This document shows positions 39,535 to 49,890 of a DNA stretch of 64,000 nucleotides, one piece after another. A model generated the notes under the pieces. That model had not been told where the DNA came from and searched no databases. It saw only the letters and a list, made by a program, of their open reading frames with translations. The stretch is from positions 107,688-171,687 of the forward strand of contig NZ_FNPF01000008.1 of the NCBI RefSeq assembly GCF_900107235.1. Direction: 5' to 3'. Made by a program: the position numbers and the translations under genes. The number at the start of each line of letters is the position of its first letter. The first letter of the stretch is position 1. This DNA comes from Citreimonas salinaria (GTDB lineage: Bacteria; Pseudomonadota; Alphaproteobacteria; Rhodobacterales; Rhodobacteraceae).

Positions 39535-40005
39535 ATGAAGGACACGTTCGAAGTTCCGCAGATGATGACCAGGGAAGACGTCACCGCGATGATCCTGTCG
39601 GCCAAGCGCGCCAGCGGCATGACGTGGGAACAGATCGCCGAACGGATCGGCATGTCGCCGGTCTGGACGCACTCGGCCTGCATGGGCATGAACGCCATGC
39701 CGGCCAACAAGGCGGCCGACCTTGCCCGCGTGATGGGCCTGCCGCAAGAGGCCACCACCGTGCTGGAGGAAAGCCCGACAAAGATCTGGGAACAGGCCGT
39801 GCCGACCGACCCCTGCATGTATCGCCTCTACGAGATCGTCGGCGTCTACGGTCCCACGATCAAGGCGCTGATCCACGAGAAGTTCGGTGACGGCATCATG
39901 TCCGCGATCGATTTCGACATGCGGATCAGCCGCGTCGAGCACCCCAAGGGCGACCGCGTCAGGATCGAGATGTCGGGGAAGTACCTGGGCTACAACAGCT
40001 GGTAG
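39535..40005 (+). CDS. cynS: cyanase (cyanate hydratase)
   Basis: A 156-residue cyanase converts cyanate and bicarbonate to ammonia and two CO2, detoxifying cyanate and supplying nitrogen. An N-terminal helix-turn-helix-like bundle (MTWEQIAERIGMSPVWTHSACMG) is followed by the conserved catalytic domain. The catalytic trio known from the E. coli enzyme (Arg96, Glu99, Ser122) corresponds to Arg97, Glu100 and Ser123 in MYRLYEIVGVYG and GIMSAIDFDM. The ATG follows CAGGAGGA. It is the last gene of the transporter operon, 47 bases after the ATPase. Confidence 0.97.
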   Translation: MKDTFEVPQMMTREDVTAMILSAKRASGMTWEQIAERIGMSPVWTHSACMGMNAMPANKAADLARVMGLPQEATTVLEESPTKIWEQAVPTDPCMYRLYEIVGVYGPTIKALIHEKFGDGIMSAIDFDMRISRVEHPKGDRVRIEMSGKYLGYNSW

Positions 40006-40133
40006 GGCACCGGGTCCGGGCGGTGGCCGCGTCTGCCGCCGCCCGCCTCGCGGCCGAAGCGGGTCCTGCAGCGCCTGTTTCCTTCGGTGCCACGCAGCCG
40101 GATTGTTGACCGGGCGATGAAACGGTGGATTTG

Positions 40134-40165
40134 TTAACGTCTCGTTGATGGTCTGCAGGTTAACC
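40134..40165 (+). promoter_or_regulatory. CtrA-like boxes upstream of the GGDEF-EAL gene
   Basis: TTAA (40134-40137), seven bases and TTGA (40145-40148) form a one-mismatch version of TTAA-N7-TTAA. A further half-site TTAACC follows at 40160-40165. They lie 34-65 bases before the chosen start at 40199. The 193-base gap after cynS holds nothing else recognisable. CtrA control is inferred from the motif and from the known link between CtrA and cyclic di-GMP genes in Rhodobacteraceae. Confidence 0.4.
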
Positions 40166-40198
40166 TTTCGGTTTGGGGGCAGTCAGACCAAGGCGCGC

Positions 40199-42628
40199 AT
40201 GTACATTCGCCGGCTTTTCGTGGTGTTCGGGCTTTTGATCGCCGGCCTGATTGCGGCCGCGTTCATCGGCTATCACTACCTGACGCTGTCCAGCGAATAC
40301 CGGGCGCGGAACTTCGCCCATTATCAGGCGACGCAGCAGGCGATCGACATCACCCGGTCGGTCGCGGTTTTCCGGCACGACAGTCTCGACAAGGTCCGCG
40401 CCCTCGTCCTGTCCGCGCGCGCCGAAGTCGGGTGGTGCATAGAAAAGCTGAGTCTGGTTGAACGTCTCCTGGCCGGCTCGGTCGGCGGCGGGGATGTGGT
40501 CTCTGCCTGCGCAAGCGGGCTAGAGACGAATCGCGCGCTGCTCGATCAGCTGGACGCGATCGAGAAGGGGCTGGATGCCGACCGTTTCGGCTCGGGGTCG
40601 CAATCGGCCTTCGCCCAGCGCCTGCGAGTTCTCGACGCGCTCGAGCAGATGCGCCACAGTTCCAGCGTCTTCCAGCCCTTGATCGACGAAGTCGAGACGA
40701 TCCTGCACCGTACGGTGATGCTCGTGACCTTCGGCACGGGCTCGGCCGCATGGATCGTGTTCGCCATCCTCATGCGCCAGTTCGTCGCGCATTGGCGGGA
40801 CGAGAAACGGACCAAGCGCGAATTCGCCGCCCTGTCGAGCCGGCTGAAGCTGGCGCTCGAATCCCCCGGCGAGGGCATGGGCCTGTTCGACCGGCATTGG
40901 CGGCTGTTGCTGTGCAACAAGGCCTACGCGGAAACCGTGCATCCCGACCCGGCCTTCGTCCGGCCGGGCAAGCATGTGGCGGACATCCTGAAGGATGCCA
41001 TCGCGCGCGGACATTATCCTGACGTCGATTCCGGCGGCGCGGACGACTTCATCGCGGATTCCCTGCGCACGCTGGAGTTCGAGGAGCAGGGCATCGTCCT
41101 GCTGACCGCGGGGGGGCGCTATGTCCGCGTCCGCCACCGCAAGACCGAGTTCGGCGACACGATCGTGACCCGCGCGGATGTGACCGATTACGTGATGGCC
41201 GAACGGCGCCAGTCGCACTACGTCAGCCGCCTGCAGGCCGCCAACGCCGAGATTGCCAGGACCGCGCTGACCGACGCGCTGACCGGGTTGCCGAACCGGC
41301 GGCATTTCGACCAGATCCTGAACGCGAAGTCCGAGCACGAGGTCGGTCCGATCATCCGCATCGACCTGGACCGGTTCAAGTCGGTCAACGACGTGCTGGG
41401 GCACGCGGCCGGCGATCACGTTCTGCGCCACGTGGCCGGAATCCTGAACGAACGGCTCGCGCCCGACTGTTTCCCGGCGCGTATCGGGGGCGACGAATTC
41501 GTCGTGCTGTGCCCGGCCGACATGCAAATCCAGGACGCCGCCAGGATCGCCGAACGGTTCCTGGCCGAATTCCTCAAGCCGATCCTGTTCGAAGGTCGGT
41601 TGTGCCAGTACGGCGCCAGCTTCGGCATCGCCGCGCCTGACCCGGACCACGACGAACCCGCGGACATGCTGCGCGACGCGGATGTCGCGCTCTACAGCGC
41701 CAAGGCCGGCGGGCGCGCGCAGGTCGCCCTCTTCGACCGGGCGATGAAGCACGAAGCGTCGCGCGCGCGGCTGATCGCAGACGCGCTGCCGCGTGCGCTG
41801 GCGCAGGGCGACCTGGTGCCGTACTTCCAGACTCAGCACGACGCCCGCACCGGCGCTGTCGTCGGAGTCGAGGTGCTGGTGCGCTGGAACCATCCGCGGA
41901 TCGGGCCGGTCACGCCCGACCAGTTCCTGCCCGTCGCGCGCCAGCTGGGCCAGGAGGCGGCGGTCGACCGGGCGGTGTTCGAGGCAGGTCTGGCCGCGAT
42001 CGCCCGGCTGGACGCGGTCGGATGCGTTCTGCCGTCGGTGTCGTTCAACGCGTCGACCGGGCGGCTTCTGGCGCCGGACTTCCTGTCCACGCTGGACGCC
42101 ATCGATTTTCCCGACCCGCGCCGGATCGCGTTCGAGGTGCTCGAGACCGTGTCGGTCGAACTGCACGGGGCGCCGCTGATCTACGTGCTGGATGCGTTGC
42201 GCGAACGCGGCTTCCGAATCGAGATCGACGATTTCGGCTCGGATCACGCCTCGATCAACGGGCTGTTCGAGATCGGGCCGGAAACGGTCAAGTTGGACCG
42301 AACCCTGTCGGGCCGTGCCATGACGTCAGAGCGCAGCATGGGCACCGTGCGCGCGATCGTCGGGCTGGCGCATTCGCTTGACCTGTCGGTCGTCGCCGAA
42401 GGGGTCGAAACCGAAGAGCATGCGGAAATCCTGCGCCGTATCGGCTGCGACGTCCTGCAGGGGTTCCATTTCTCGCGCCCGATGCCCGAAGACGCCCTGC
42501 AGGTCTTCCTGGCATCGACCACGATGGCCGGCCTCGACGAACGGGCAGCTTCGCCGCGTGCCGTGGCTCCGCATGGTCCCGCGCTCGAGATGCGGGCGGC
42601 GGCAACCCGCCTGCGCCGTCTGCCATGA
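40199..42628 (+). CDS. membrane-bound GGDEF-EAL cyclic di-GMP enzyme with PAS domain
   Basis: An 809-residue protein: membrane helix at residues 6-28 (VVFGLLIAGLIAAAFIGYHY), periplasmic sensor of about 160 residues, second helix near 190-205, a PAS-like domain (about 215-340), then GGDEF and EAL. The diguanylate cyclase site is intact (IGGDEF at 429-434). In the EAL domain the signature is EVL (about residue 557), with RWNHP, FEVLET, IEIDDFGSDHAS and VVAEGVETEE kept; DDFGTG is altered to DDFGSD. Phosphodiesterase activity is plausible, with both activities possible. I chose ATG 40199 because it directly precedes the membrane helix; ATG 40148 is an alternative. Confidence 0.88.
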   Translation: MYIRRLFVVFGLLIAGLIAAAFIGYHYLTLSSEYRARNFAHYQATQQAIDITRSVAVFRHDSLDKVRALVLSARAEVGWCIEKLSLVERLLAGSVGGGDVVSACASGLETNRALLDQLDAIEKGLDADRFGSGSQSAFAQRLRVLDALEQMRHSSSVFQPLIDEVETILHRTVMLVTFGTGSAAWIVFAILMRQFVAHWRDEKRTKREFAALSSRLKLALESPGEGMGLFDRHWRLLLCNKAYAETVHPDPAFVRPGKHVADILKDAIARGHYPDVDSGGADDFIADSLRTLEFEEQGIVLLTAGGRYVRVRHRKTEFGDTIVTRADVTDYVMAERRQSHYVSRLQAANAEIARTALTDALTGLPNRRHFDQILNAKSEHEVGPIIRIDLDRFKSVNDVLGHAAGDHVLRHVAGILNERLAPDCFPARIGGDEFVVLCPADMQIQDAARIAERFLAEFLKPILFEGRLCQYGASFGIAAPDPDHDEPADMLRDADVALYSAKAGGRAQVALFDRAMKHEASRARLIADALPRALAQGDLVPYFQTQHDARTGAVVGVEVLVRWNHPRIGPVTPDQFLPVARQLGQEAAVDRAVFEAGLAAIARLDAVGCVLPSVSFNASTGRLLAPDFLSTLDAIDFPDPRRIAFEVLETVSVELHGAPLIYVLDALRERGFRIEIDDFGSDHASINGLFEIGPETVKLDRTLSGRAMTSERSMGTVRAIVGLAHSLDLSVVAEGVETEEHAEILRRIGCDVLQGFHFSRPMPEDALQVFLASTTMAGLDERAASPRAVAPHGPALEMRAAATRLRRLP

Positions 42629-42683
42629 CCCGAGCGGGATCCGGCGCGTCGGTCGGATCACGCGCCGGCCGGCCCCTTCGTGT

Positions 42684-43079
42684 TCAGGTCAGAACGGCCG
42701 TGGCCTCGATCTCGATCTTCGCGTCATCCTCGACCAGGTCCGCGACCACCACCATCGTCATCGCCGGGAAGTGATATCCCATGACCTCGCGATAGGCCGC
42801 GCCGACGGCCGCCTGATTCGCCAGATACTCGCGCTTGTCGGTGACGTACCAGGTGAGGCGGGCGATATCTGCCACCGATCCGCCGGCGGTTTCGACCACG
42901 GCGACGATGTTGCGCAGCGCCTGCTTCATTTGGCCGATGAAATCGTGGCACTCGAAGACCTGCTCGGCGTTCCAGCCGATCTGGCCGCCGACGAAAAGAA
43001 CGCGGCCCTCGGCGACGATCCCGTTGGCGTAGCCCTTGGCGGGCGTCCAGCCCTCGGGGTGGATGGTGATCGTGCTCAA
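42684..43079 (-). CDS. RidA-family (YjgF) enamine/imine deaminase
   Basis: A 131-residue trimeric RidA-like protein, with HPEGWTPAKGYANGIVAEGR, LFVGGQIGWNAEQVFE, and the C-terminal PAMTMVVVADLVEDDAKIEIEATAV segment; the Arg usually contacting the carboxylate near the end is not at its canonical place. RidA proteins hydrolyse reactive enamines and imines to ketones and ammonia. In this cluster it would fit removal of the amino group after ring reduction of 2-aminobenzoyl-CoA. The start is a TTG at 43079 that overlaps the thioesterase stop (TTGA), with GAAGGAGA 8 bases upstream. Confidence 0.85.
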   Translation of the reverse strand: MSTITIHPEGWTPAKGYANGIVAEGRVLFVGGQIGWNAEQVFECHDFIGQMKQALRNIVAVVETAGGSVADIARLTWYVTDKREYLANQAAVGAAYREVMGYHFPAMTMVVVADLVEDDAKIEIEATAVLT

Positions 43080-43498
43080 GCGGTGTTCTCCTTCGTGTAG
43101 CGTTCCAGTGCCGCGCGCCGGGCTTCCGGCCACGGGCGCGACTTCATCTTGTCCAGGTCCACCAGCACCAGCGTGCCGCGGACGCTCAGCCGCGCCTCGG
43201 CGCCGCAGGCGCCGGTGATTTCGATCTCGGCGCTTCCCCGGCCGATGCGGCCGATCGTCAGCGACCAGTCCAGCACGTCCCCGAGGCGCGACGCCGCGTG
43301 GAAATTCGCGTCGATGCGGCCCATCGGGACGCCCATGCGTTCGCTCCCGTGCAGTGTCGCGAAGGACCAGTCAAGCGCGCGGTCGAAGAACGTCTCGACC
43401 ACCGCGTTGATCATCTCGAAATAGCGCGGATAGAAGACGATCCCCGCCGGGTCGCAATGCTGGAACATCACGGGAGTCCGGTGCGTGAACGTGGCCAA
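43076..43498 (-). CDS. 4HBT-family acyl-CoA thioesterase
   Basis: A 140-residue hotdog thioesterase of the 4-hydroxybenzoyl-CoA thioesterase/YbgC group, with the active-site Asp in MFQHCDPAGIVFYPRYFEMINAVVE. It probably removes CoA from aromatic or alicyclic acyl-CoA intermediates in the pathway encoded around it. The start appears to be TTG at 43498, with CAGGAGA upstream. It overlaps the RidA gene by four bases and diverges from the large monooxygenase gene across the palindromic operator. Confidence 0.85.
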   Translation of the reverse strand: MATFTHRTPVMFQHCDPAGIVFYPRYFEMINAVVETFFDRALDWSFATLHGSERMGVPMGRIDANFHAASRLGDVLDWSLTIGRIGRGSAEIEITGACGAEARLSVRGTLVLVDLDKMKSRPWPEARRAALERYTKENTA

Positions 43499-43553
43499 GG
43501 GCGATCTCCTGCAGGGCGCGGGTGCGCGCGATCGTGGCATACTTTACCAGCAC

Positions 43554-43597
43554 GGCAATCGTTTCAAGCCTAAAGCTTTATGCTTGAAACGATTGCC
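43554..43597. promoter_or_regulatory. 44-base near-perfect palindrome, candidate MarR operator
   Basis: Left arm GGCAATCGTTTCAAGC (43554-43569) and right arm GCTTGAAACGATTGCC (43582-43597) are exact inverted copies. The 12-base spacer contains TAAAGCTTTA, itself a palindrome, so only one base pair (43570/43581) breaks dyad symmetry over 44 bases. It is centred between the divergent thioesterase and hydroxylase genes, 56 and 48 bases from their starts. The TTCAAGC/GCTTGAA half-sites recur next to the marR gene, so the local MarR protein is the likely binder. Confidence 0.7.
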
Positions 43598-43644
43598 GCT
43601 TGGTGGAATGGTCCTACCTTGACGCCGATCTAGGAGGATGTGCG

Positions 43645-45932
<2,288 letters not shown>

Positions 45933-45933
<1 letters not shown>

Positions 45934-46679
45934 TGGACCTGACGGGAAAATCCGCGCTGGTCACCGGCGGCGGCTCGGGGCTGGGGGCCGACCTGGCGCG
46001 CGCTCTGGCCGATGCGGGGGCGCGCACCTGGATCGCCGGCCGCCGGGCCGAGCCGCTGCACGCGCTGGCCGCGACGCACGAGAACCTGCACGCGGTCGAA
46101 TGCGACGTGACGGACGAGACCAGCGTGCGCGCCATGTTCGACTTCACCGGCCCGTGCGAGATCGTCATCGCCAATGCCGGCGCCTCGGCCAGCGCGCCGT
46201 TCTCGCGCACCGACCTCGACACATGGCGGCAGATGATCGACGTCAACCTGACCGGCGCGTTCCTGACCCTGCGCGAGGGCGCCGCGCGGCTGAAGGGGGC
46301 CGAATGGGGCCGGCTGATCGCCGTCGCGTCGACCGCCGGGCTGAAGGGCTATCCCTACGTGTCCGCCTACGCGGCGGCCAAGCACGGCGTTGTCGGCATG
46401 GTGAAATCCGCTGCGCTGGAAATGGCGCGCACGGGCATCACCGTGAACGCGCTTTGCCCCGGCTTCCTCGACACCGAGATGACCGACCGGTCGGTCGCCA
46501 ACATCGCCGAGAAGACCGGGATGAGCGCCGAGGACGCGCGCGCGCAGCTGGAACGCATGAACCCGCAGCGCCGCCTGATCCGCCCCGAGGAGGTGCGCGC
46601 CGCGATGGCGTGGCTTTGCGGGCCGGGATCCGAAGGCATCACCGGGCAGGCCATCGCCATCGCGGGCGGCGAGGTCTAG
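45933..46679 (+). CDS. short-chain dehydrogenase/reductase
   Basis: A 248-residue classical SDR. Cofactor loop is [22 protein letters not shown] motif [10 protein letters not shown], catalytic Ser in [20 protein letters not shown] with Tyr and Lys at YxxxK, and PGFLDTEM follows. It probably oxidises a hydroxyacyl-CoA or cyclic alcohol formed in the aromatic-CoA pathway, NAD or NADP dependent. It starts within the stop of the hydroxylase gene (TGATG). It is convergent with the FAD monooxygenase gene, the two stop codons sharing one CTAG at 46676-46679. Confidence 0.9.
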
Positions 46680-47908
46680 CGCGTCACCTTCGAGAAGCCC
46701 GCTATCGAAGCATAGCCGCCTACGATGGCGCGGCGGTGCTCGAAGCTCAGCACGTCGTTCACGTCCTTGAAGCCCGCCGGCGCGCGCTTCTCGACCTCGT
46801 CGATCACGCGTTCCGGCCCGCCGACGCGATTGGTGCGCACCACCTCGGCGGTCTTCGGCAGACGGTCCTTTTCATACACCCACAGGGCCGCGCGGGGATG
46901 CTCGGCCCGCGCCAGCGCGTCGCCAAGGCAGCGCGCGTCGAGGATCGCCTGGCTCGCCCCGTTGCTGCCCACCGGGTACATCGGGTGCGCCGCGTCGCCC
47001 AGCAGCGTGACGCGGCCGAAGGTCCAGCGGGGCAGGGGGTCGCGGTCGGCCATCGGGTATTCGTAGATCTCGGGCGTGGCCCGGACCAGCCGGCCGATGT
47101 CGACGCCGGGCACCGAGAAGCGCAGCGCGTGCGGCAGGACCTGCGACAGCGGCGCCTTGCGCGACCAGTTGTCGGGCGGCGGCGTCGACACGGCCGGGTC
47201 CTTGATGCGGACGTTGACCACCCAGTTCATCAACTGGCGTTTCCCCTGCGGCGGCGCGATCGGGTACAGCACGATCTTGCCGCCCAGCCCGCCGCCGATG
47301 GCCATGCTCTCGCCGTCCTTCCAGAGCGGCCACTCGGTCGCCCCGCGCCACATGACGACGCCCTGCCACGAAGGCGGCCCCTCGTTCGGGTAGAACACGC
47401 GACGTCCGGCGGAATGGATGCCGTCGGCGCAGATCAGCACGTCGCCGCGGCAGGTCTCGCCCGCCGCACCCTCGACGCTGTCGGCGAAATGCGCGGTCAC
47501 GCCGGCTTCGTCCTGCACGAAGCCGGTCAGCCGGCGGCCCGTCTTCAGCGCGCCCGCGCCAAGCCGGTCGATCACTGCATCGTGGATGATCTTCTGCAGC
47601 CGGCCCCGGTGGATCGAGAATTGCGGCACGTCGTGGCCCGCATGACACCCCCGCAGCTCGGACCAGACCTCCTGGCCCTGCTTCGTCAGGTAGGACAGCG
47701 TGCGCGTTCGCACGCCCACCTTGTCGAGCGCCGGCAGCAGGCCCAGCTCGGTCAGTTCGCGGATCGCGTGCGGCAGGACGTTGATGCCCACGCCGACCTC
47801 GCGCACCTCGCGCGCGGCCTCGTACAGCACGCAGGGAACGCCGCGCGCATGCAGCATCAACGCCGTGGTCAATCCGCCGATGCCGGCGCCTGCGATGATG
47901 ACGCGCAT
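46676..47908 (-). CDS. FAD-dependent aromatic monooxygenase (PhzS/salicylate-hydroxylase type)
   Basis: A 410-residue single-component hydroxylase with the dinucleotide loop [41 protein letters not shown] motif [14 protein letters not shown] and the FAD motif [20 protein letters not shown]. It is the last gene of the leftward livK operon and, unlike the fused enzyme, probably acts on a free aromatic acid or heterocycle. Together with the cupin it may run a side entry into the pathway (for example converting a related substrate). The substrate is not predictable from sequence alone. Confidence 0.85.
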   Translation of the reverse strand: MRVIIAGAGIGGLTTALMLHARGVPCVLYEAAREVREVGVGINVLPHAIRELTELGLLPALDKVGVRTRTLSYLTKQGQEVWSELRGCHAGHDVPQFSIHRGRLQKIIHDAVIDRLGAGALKTGRRLTGFVQDEAGVTAHFADSVEGAAGETCRGDVLICADGIHSAGRRVFYPNEGPPSWQGVVMWRGATEWPLWKDGESMAIGGGLGGKIVLYPIAPPQGKRQLMNWVVNVRIKDPAVSTPPPDNWSRKAPLSQVLPHALRFSVPGVDIGRLVRATPEIYEYPMADRDPLPRWTFGRVTLLGDAAHPMYPVGSNGASQAILDARCLGDALARAEHPRAALWVYEKDRLPKTAEVVRTNRVGGPERVIDEVEKRAPAGFKDVNDVLSFEHRRAIVGGYASIAGFSKVTR

Positions 47909-47912
47909 TGGA

Positions 47913-48365
47913 TCACTCCTCGGGCGGGGGCAGGAAATCGACCTCGTGCTCGGCCGAAACGGCGACCACGTCGGCGGGGTTCGCGTCGGGGCCGAGGTTG
48001 TGCAGCGCCCAGAACAGGTCGTAGAGGCGCCGCGTCGGCGCGACCCAGAACAGGCATTTGATCGTGGTGTCGGTCTTGTTGAAGATGCCGTGCGGGATGC
48101 CCATCGGCAGGCGGATCAGGTCGCCCGGCTCGGCATGGGTCTCGACGCCGTTCAGCAGCAGGTCGAACCGGCCGTCGAGGACGTAGATGAACTCGTCCTG
48201 CGTCGGGTGGATGTGGGGCGGCACGAAGGTGCCCTTGGGCAGGGTGGCGTGCCACGCCATCGAGTTCTCGGATTTCTGCTTCGGCACGTAGGTCTGGCCG
48301 AGGATGTTCCAGCTGATGTCGTCGATCCCGGAAGTGGACCGGGTGACGCCGGGTATCATGGTCAT
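47913..48365 (-). CDS. cupin-domain protein
   Basis: A 150-residue single-domain cupin with the two metal-binding motifs: PPHIHPTQDEFIYVLDGRFDLLL (two His and a Glu) and PGDLIRLPMGIPHGIFN (His). It could be a small metal-dependent dioxygenase or isomerase, or a ligand-binding protein. It lies four bases upstream of the FAD monooxygenase gene and follows livF, so is co-expressed with both. A role next to the hydroxylase in aromatic oxidation is a guess from position. Confidence 0.8.
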   Translation of the reverse strand: MTMIPGVTRSTSGIDDISWNILGQTYVPKQKSENSMAWHATLPKGTFVPPHIHPTQDEFIYVLDGRFDLLLNGVETHAEPGDLIRLPMGIPHGIFNKTDTTIKCLFWVAPTRRLYDLFWALHNLGPDANPADVVAVSAEHEVDFLPPPEE

Positions 48366-48377
48366 GGGCGTGTCCTT

Positions 48378-49064
48378 TCAGACGTGCAGGAAGCGGTTCT
48401 TGACCTCGGGTGTGGCGAGGATGTCGGCGGTGGTGCCGGTCCAGACGACGCGGCCCTTCTCGACCACCACGTGGCGATCGGCGAACTTTGTTAGCGCGTC
48501 GACGTTCTTGTCGATCACGAGGATTGCCTCGCCCTCGGATTTCAGGCGGGTGAGGCAGGACCAGATGTCGGCGCGGATCAGCGGGGCGAGGCCCTCGGTC
48601 GCCTCGTCCAGCACCACCAGCCGCGGGTTGGTCATCAGCGCGCGGCCGATGGCCAGCATCTGCTGTTCGCCGCCTGAAAGCTGCGTGCCCATGTTGCGGC
48701 GGCGTTCCTTCAGCCGGGGGAAAAGCTCGTAGACCTTGTCGAGCGTCCACTTGCCGGGCCGCGCGGTGGCGCGCAGGTTCTCCTCGGTCGTGAGCGTGGG
48801 AAAGACCTGCCGGCCCTCGGGCACCAGCCCCAACCCCGCCTGCGCGATCTTGTGCGGATCGGCGCCGGTCAGGTCGGTGCCGCCGATGGTGACGCGGCCC
48901 GCGCGCGGCTTGAGCATGCCGAAGATCGACTTGATCGTGGTGGTCTTGCCCATGCCGTTGCGCCCCAGAAGCGTGACGCATTCGCCTTCGCCCACGTGCA
49001 GGTCGATGCCGAACAGGATGCGGCTGTGGCCGTAGGCGGCCTCGAGTCCCTCGACGCTCAGCAT
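48378..49064 (-). CDS. livF: LIV-type ABC transporter ATPase (LivF)
   Basis: A 228-residue ATPase of the branched-chain/aromatic-acid uptake family. Walker A GRNGMGKTTTIKSI, Q-loop GLVPEGRQVFPTLTTEENL, signature LSGGEQQMLAIGRAL, Walker B RLVVLDEATEGLAPL; the H-loop His is replaced, the sequence reading ILVIDKNVDAL, which is common in LivF. The start MLSVEGLEAAYG at 49064 is chosen; the longer open frame to 49193 overlaps livG. Confidence 0.92.
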   Translation of the reverse strand: MLSVEGLEAAYGHSRILFGIDLHVGEGECVTLLGRNGMGKTTTIKSIFGMLKPRAGRVTIGGTDLTGADPHKIAQAGLGLVPEGRQVFPTLTTEENLRATARPGKWTLDKVYELFPRLKERRRNMGTQLSGGEQQMLAIGRALMTNPRLVVLDEATEGLAPLIRADIWSCLTRLKSEGEAILVIDKNVDALTKFADRHVVVEKGRVVWTGTTADILATPEVKNRFLHV

Positions 49065-49134
49065 GGCCGCGCTCCGGTGAGGCGCATCCCGGGCCGGGTG
49101 GACCCGTGCCGGATTGAAGGGGAGGGGCTGTGTC

Positions 49135-49890
49135 TCATGCCGGGATCTCCTCCTCGTCGCCCAGGTAGGCGGTGCGCACGGCCGGGTCGGCACGGACCTC
49201 GTCAGGCGCGCCGGTGGCGATGATCCGGCCGTAGACCAGCACCGAGACGCGGTCGGCCAGCGCGAAGACCGCGTCCATGTCGTGTTCGATCAGCAGCATG
49301 GTGAAGCGGCCCTTCATCGCCATCAGGCGCGCGACGAAGGCATCCGATTCCTCGCCGCCGACACCGGCCAGCGGTTCGTCCAGCAGCAGGGTCGACGGCT
49401 TCGTGGCCAGCGCCATCGCGAGTTCGAGCCGGCGATGCTCGCCATGGCTGAGTTCCGAGGCGATCGCCGCCGCGCGCTCGTCGATGCCGGCCTCGGCCAG
49501 GGCGGCCATGGCGGCATCGTTCAGCGCGGTCTCGCGCACCACGTCGCCGAAGAAGCGGAAGGACGATCCCTGCCGCGCCTGAACGGCCAGCGCCACGTTC
49601 TCGAGCACGGTGAAGCCCGGCAGGATCTGCGTGATCTGGAAACTGCGTGCCAGGCCCATGCGGACCCGCTCGGGCATCGACGCGCGGGTGATGTCGCGGC
49701 CGTCCAGCGTGACGCGCCCGGAATCGGGCGCAAGCTGGCCGGACAGCTGCGCCACGAGTGTCGTCTTGCCGGCGCCGTTGGGGCCGATGATGGCGTGCAA
49801 CTCTCCCGGCTCGACCGTCAGCGAGACGTCGTCGGTCACCGTCAGCGCGCCGAAGCTCTTGTTCAGGTTCTCGACCACAAGCCGGCTCAT
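49135..49890 (-). CDS. livG: LIV-type ABC transporter ATPase (LivG)
   Basis: A 251-residue ATPase: Walker A GPNGAGKTTLVAQL, Q-loop SFQITQILPGFTVLENV, signature LSHGEHRRLELAMAL, Walker B TLLLDEPLAGVGGEE, and H-loop MLLIEHDMDAVFAL, typical LivG. Its ATG overlaps the livM stop by four bases (ATGA). It pairs with LivF below the LivHM membrane unit. Context suggests uptake of an aromatic carboxylate rather than leucine. Confidence 0.92.
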   Translation of the reverse strand: MSRLVVENLNKSFGALTVTDDVSLTVEPGELHAIIGPNGAGKTTLVAQLSGQLAPDSGRVTLDGRDITRASMPERVRMGLARSFQITQILPGFTVLENVALAVQARQGSSFRFFGDVVRETALNDAAMAALAEAGIDERAAAIASELSHGEHRRLELAMALATKPSTLLLDEPLAGVGGEESDAFVARLMAMKGRFTMLLIEHDMDAVFALADRVSVLVYGRIIATGAPDEVRADPAVRTAYLGDEEEIPA

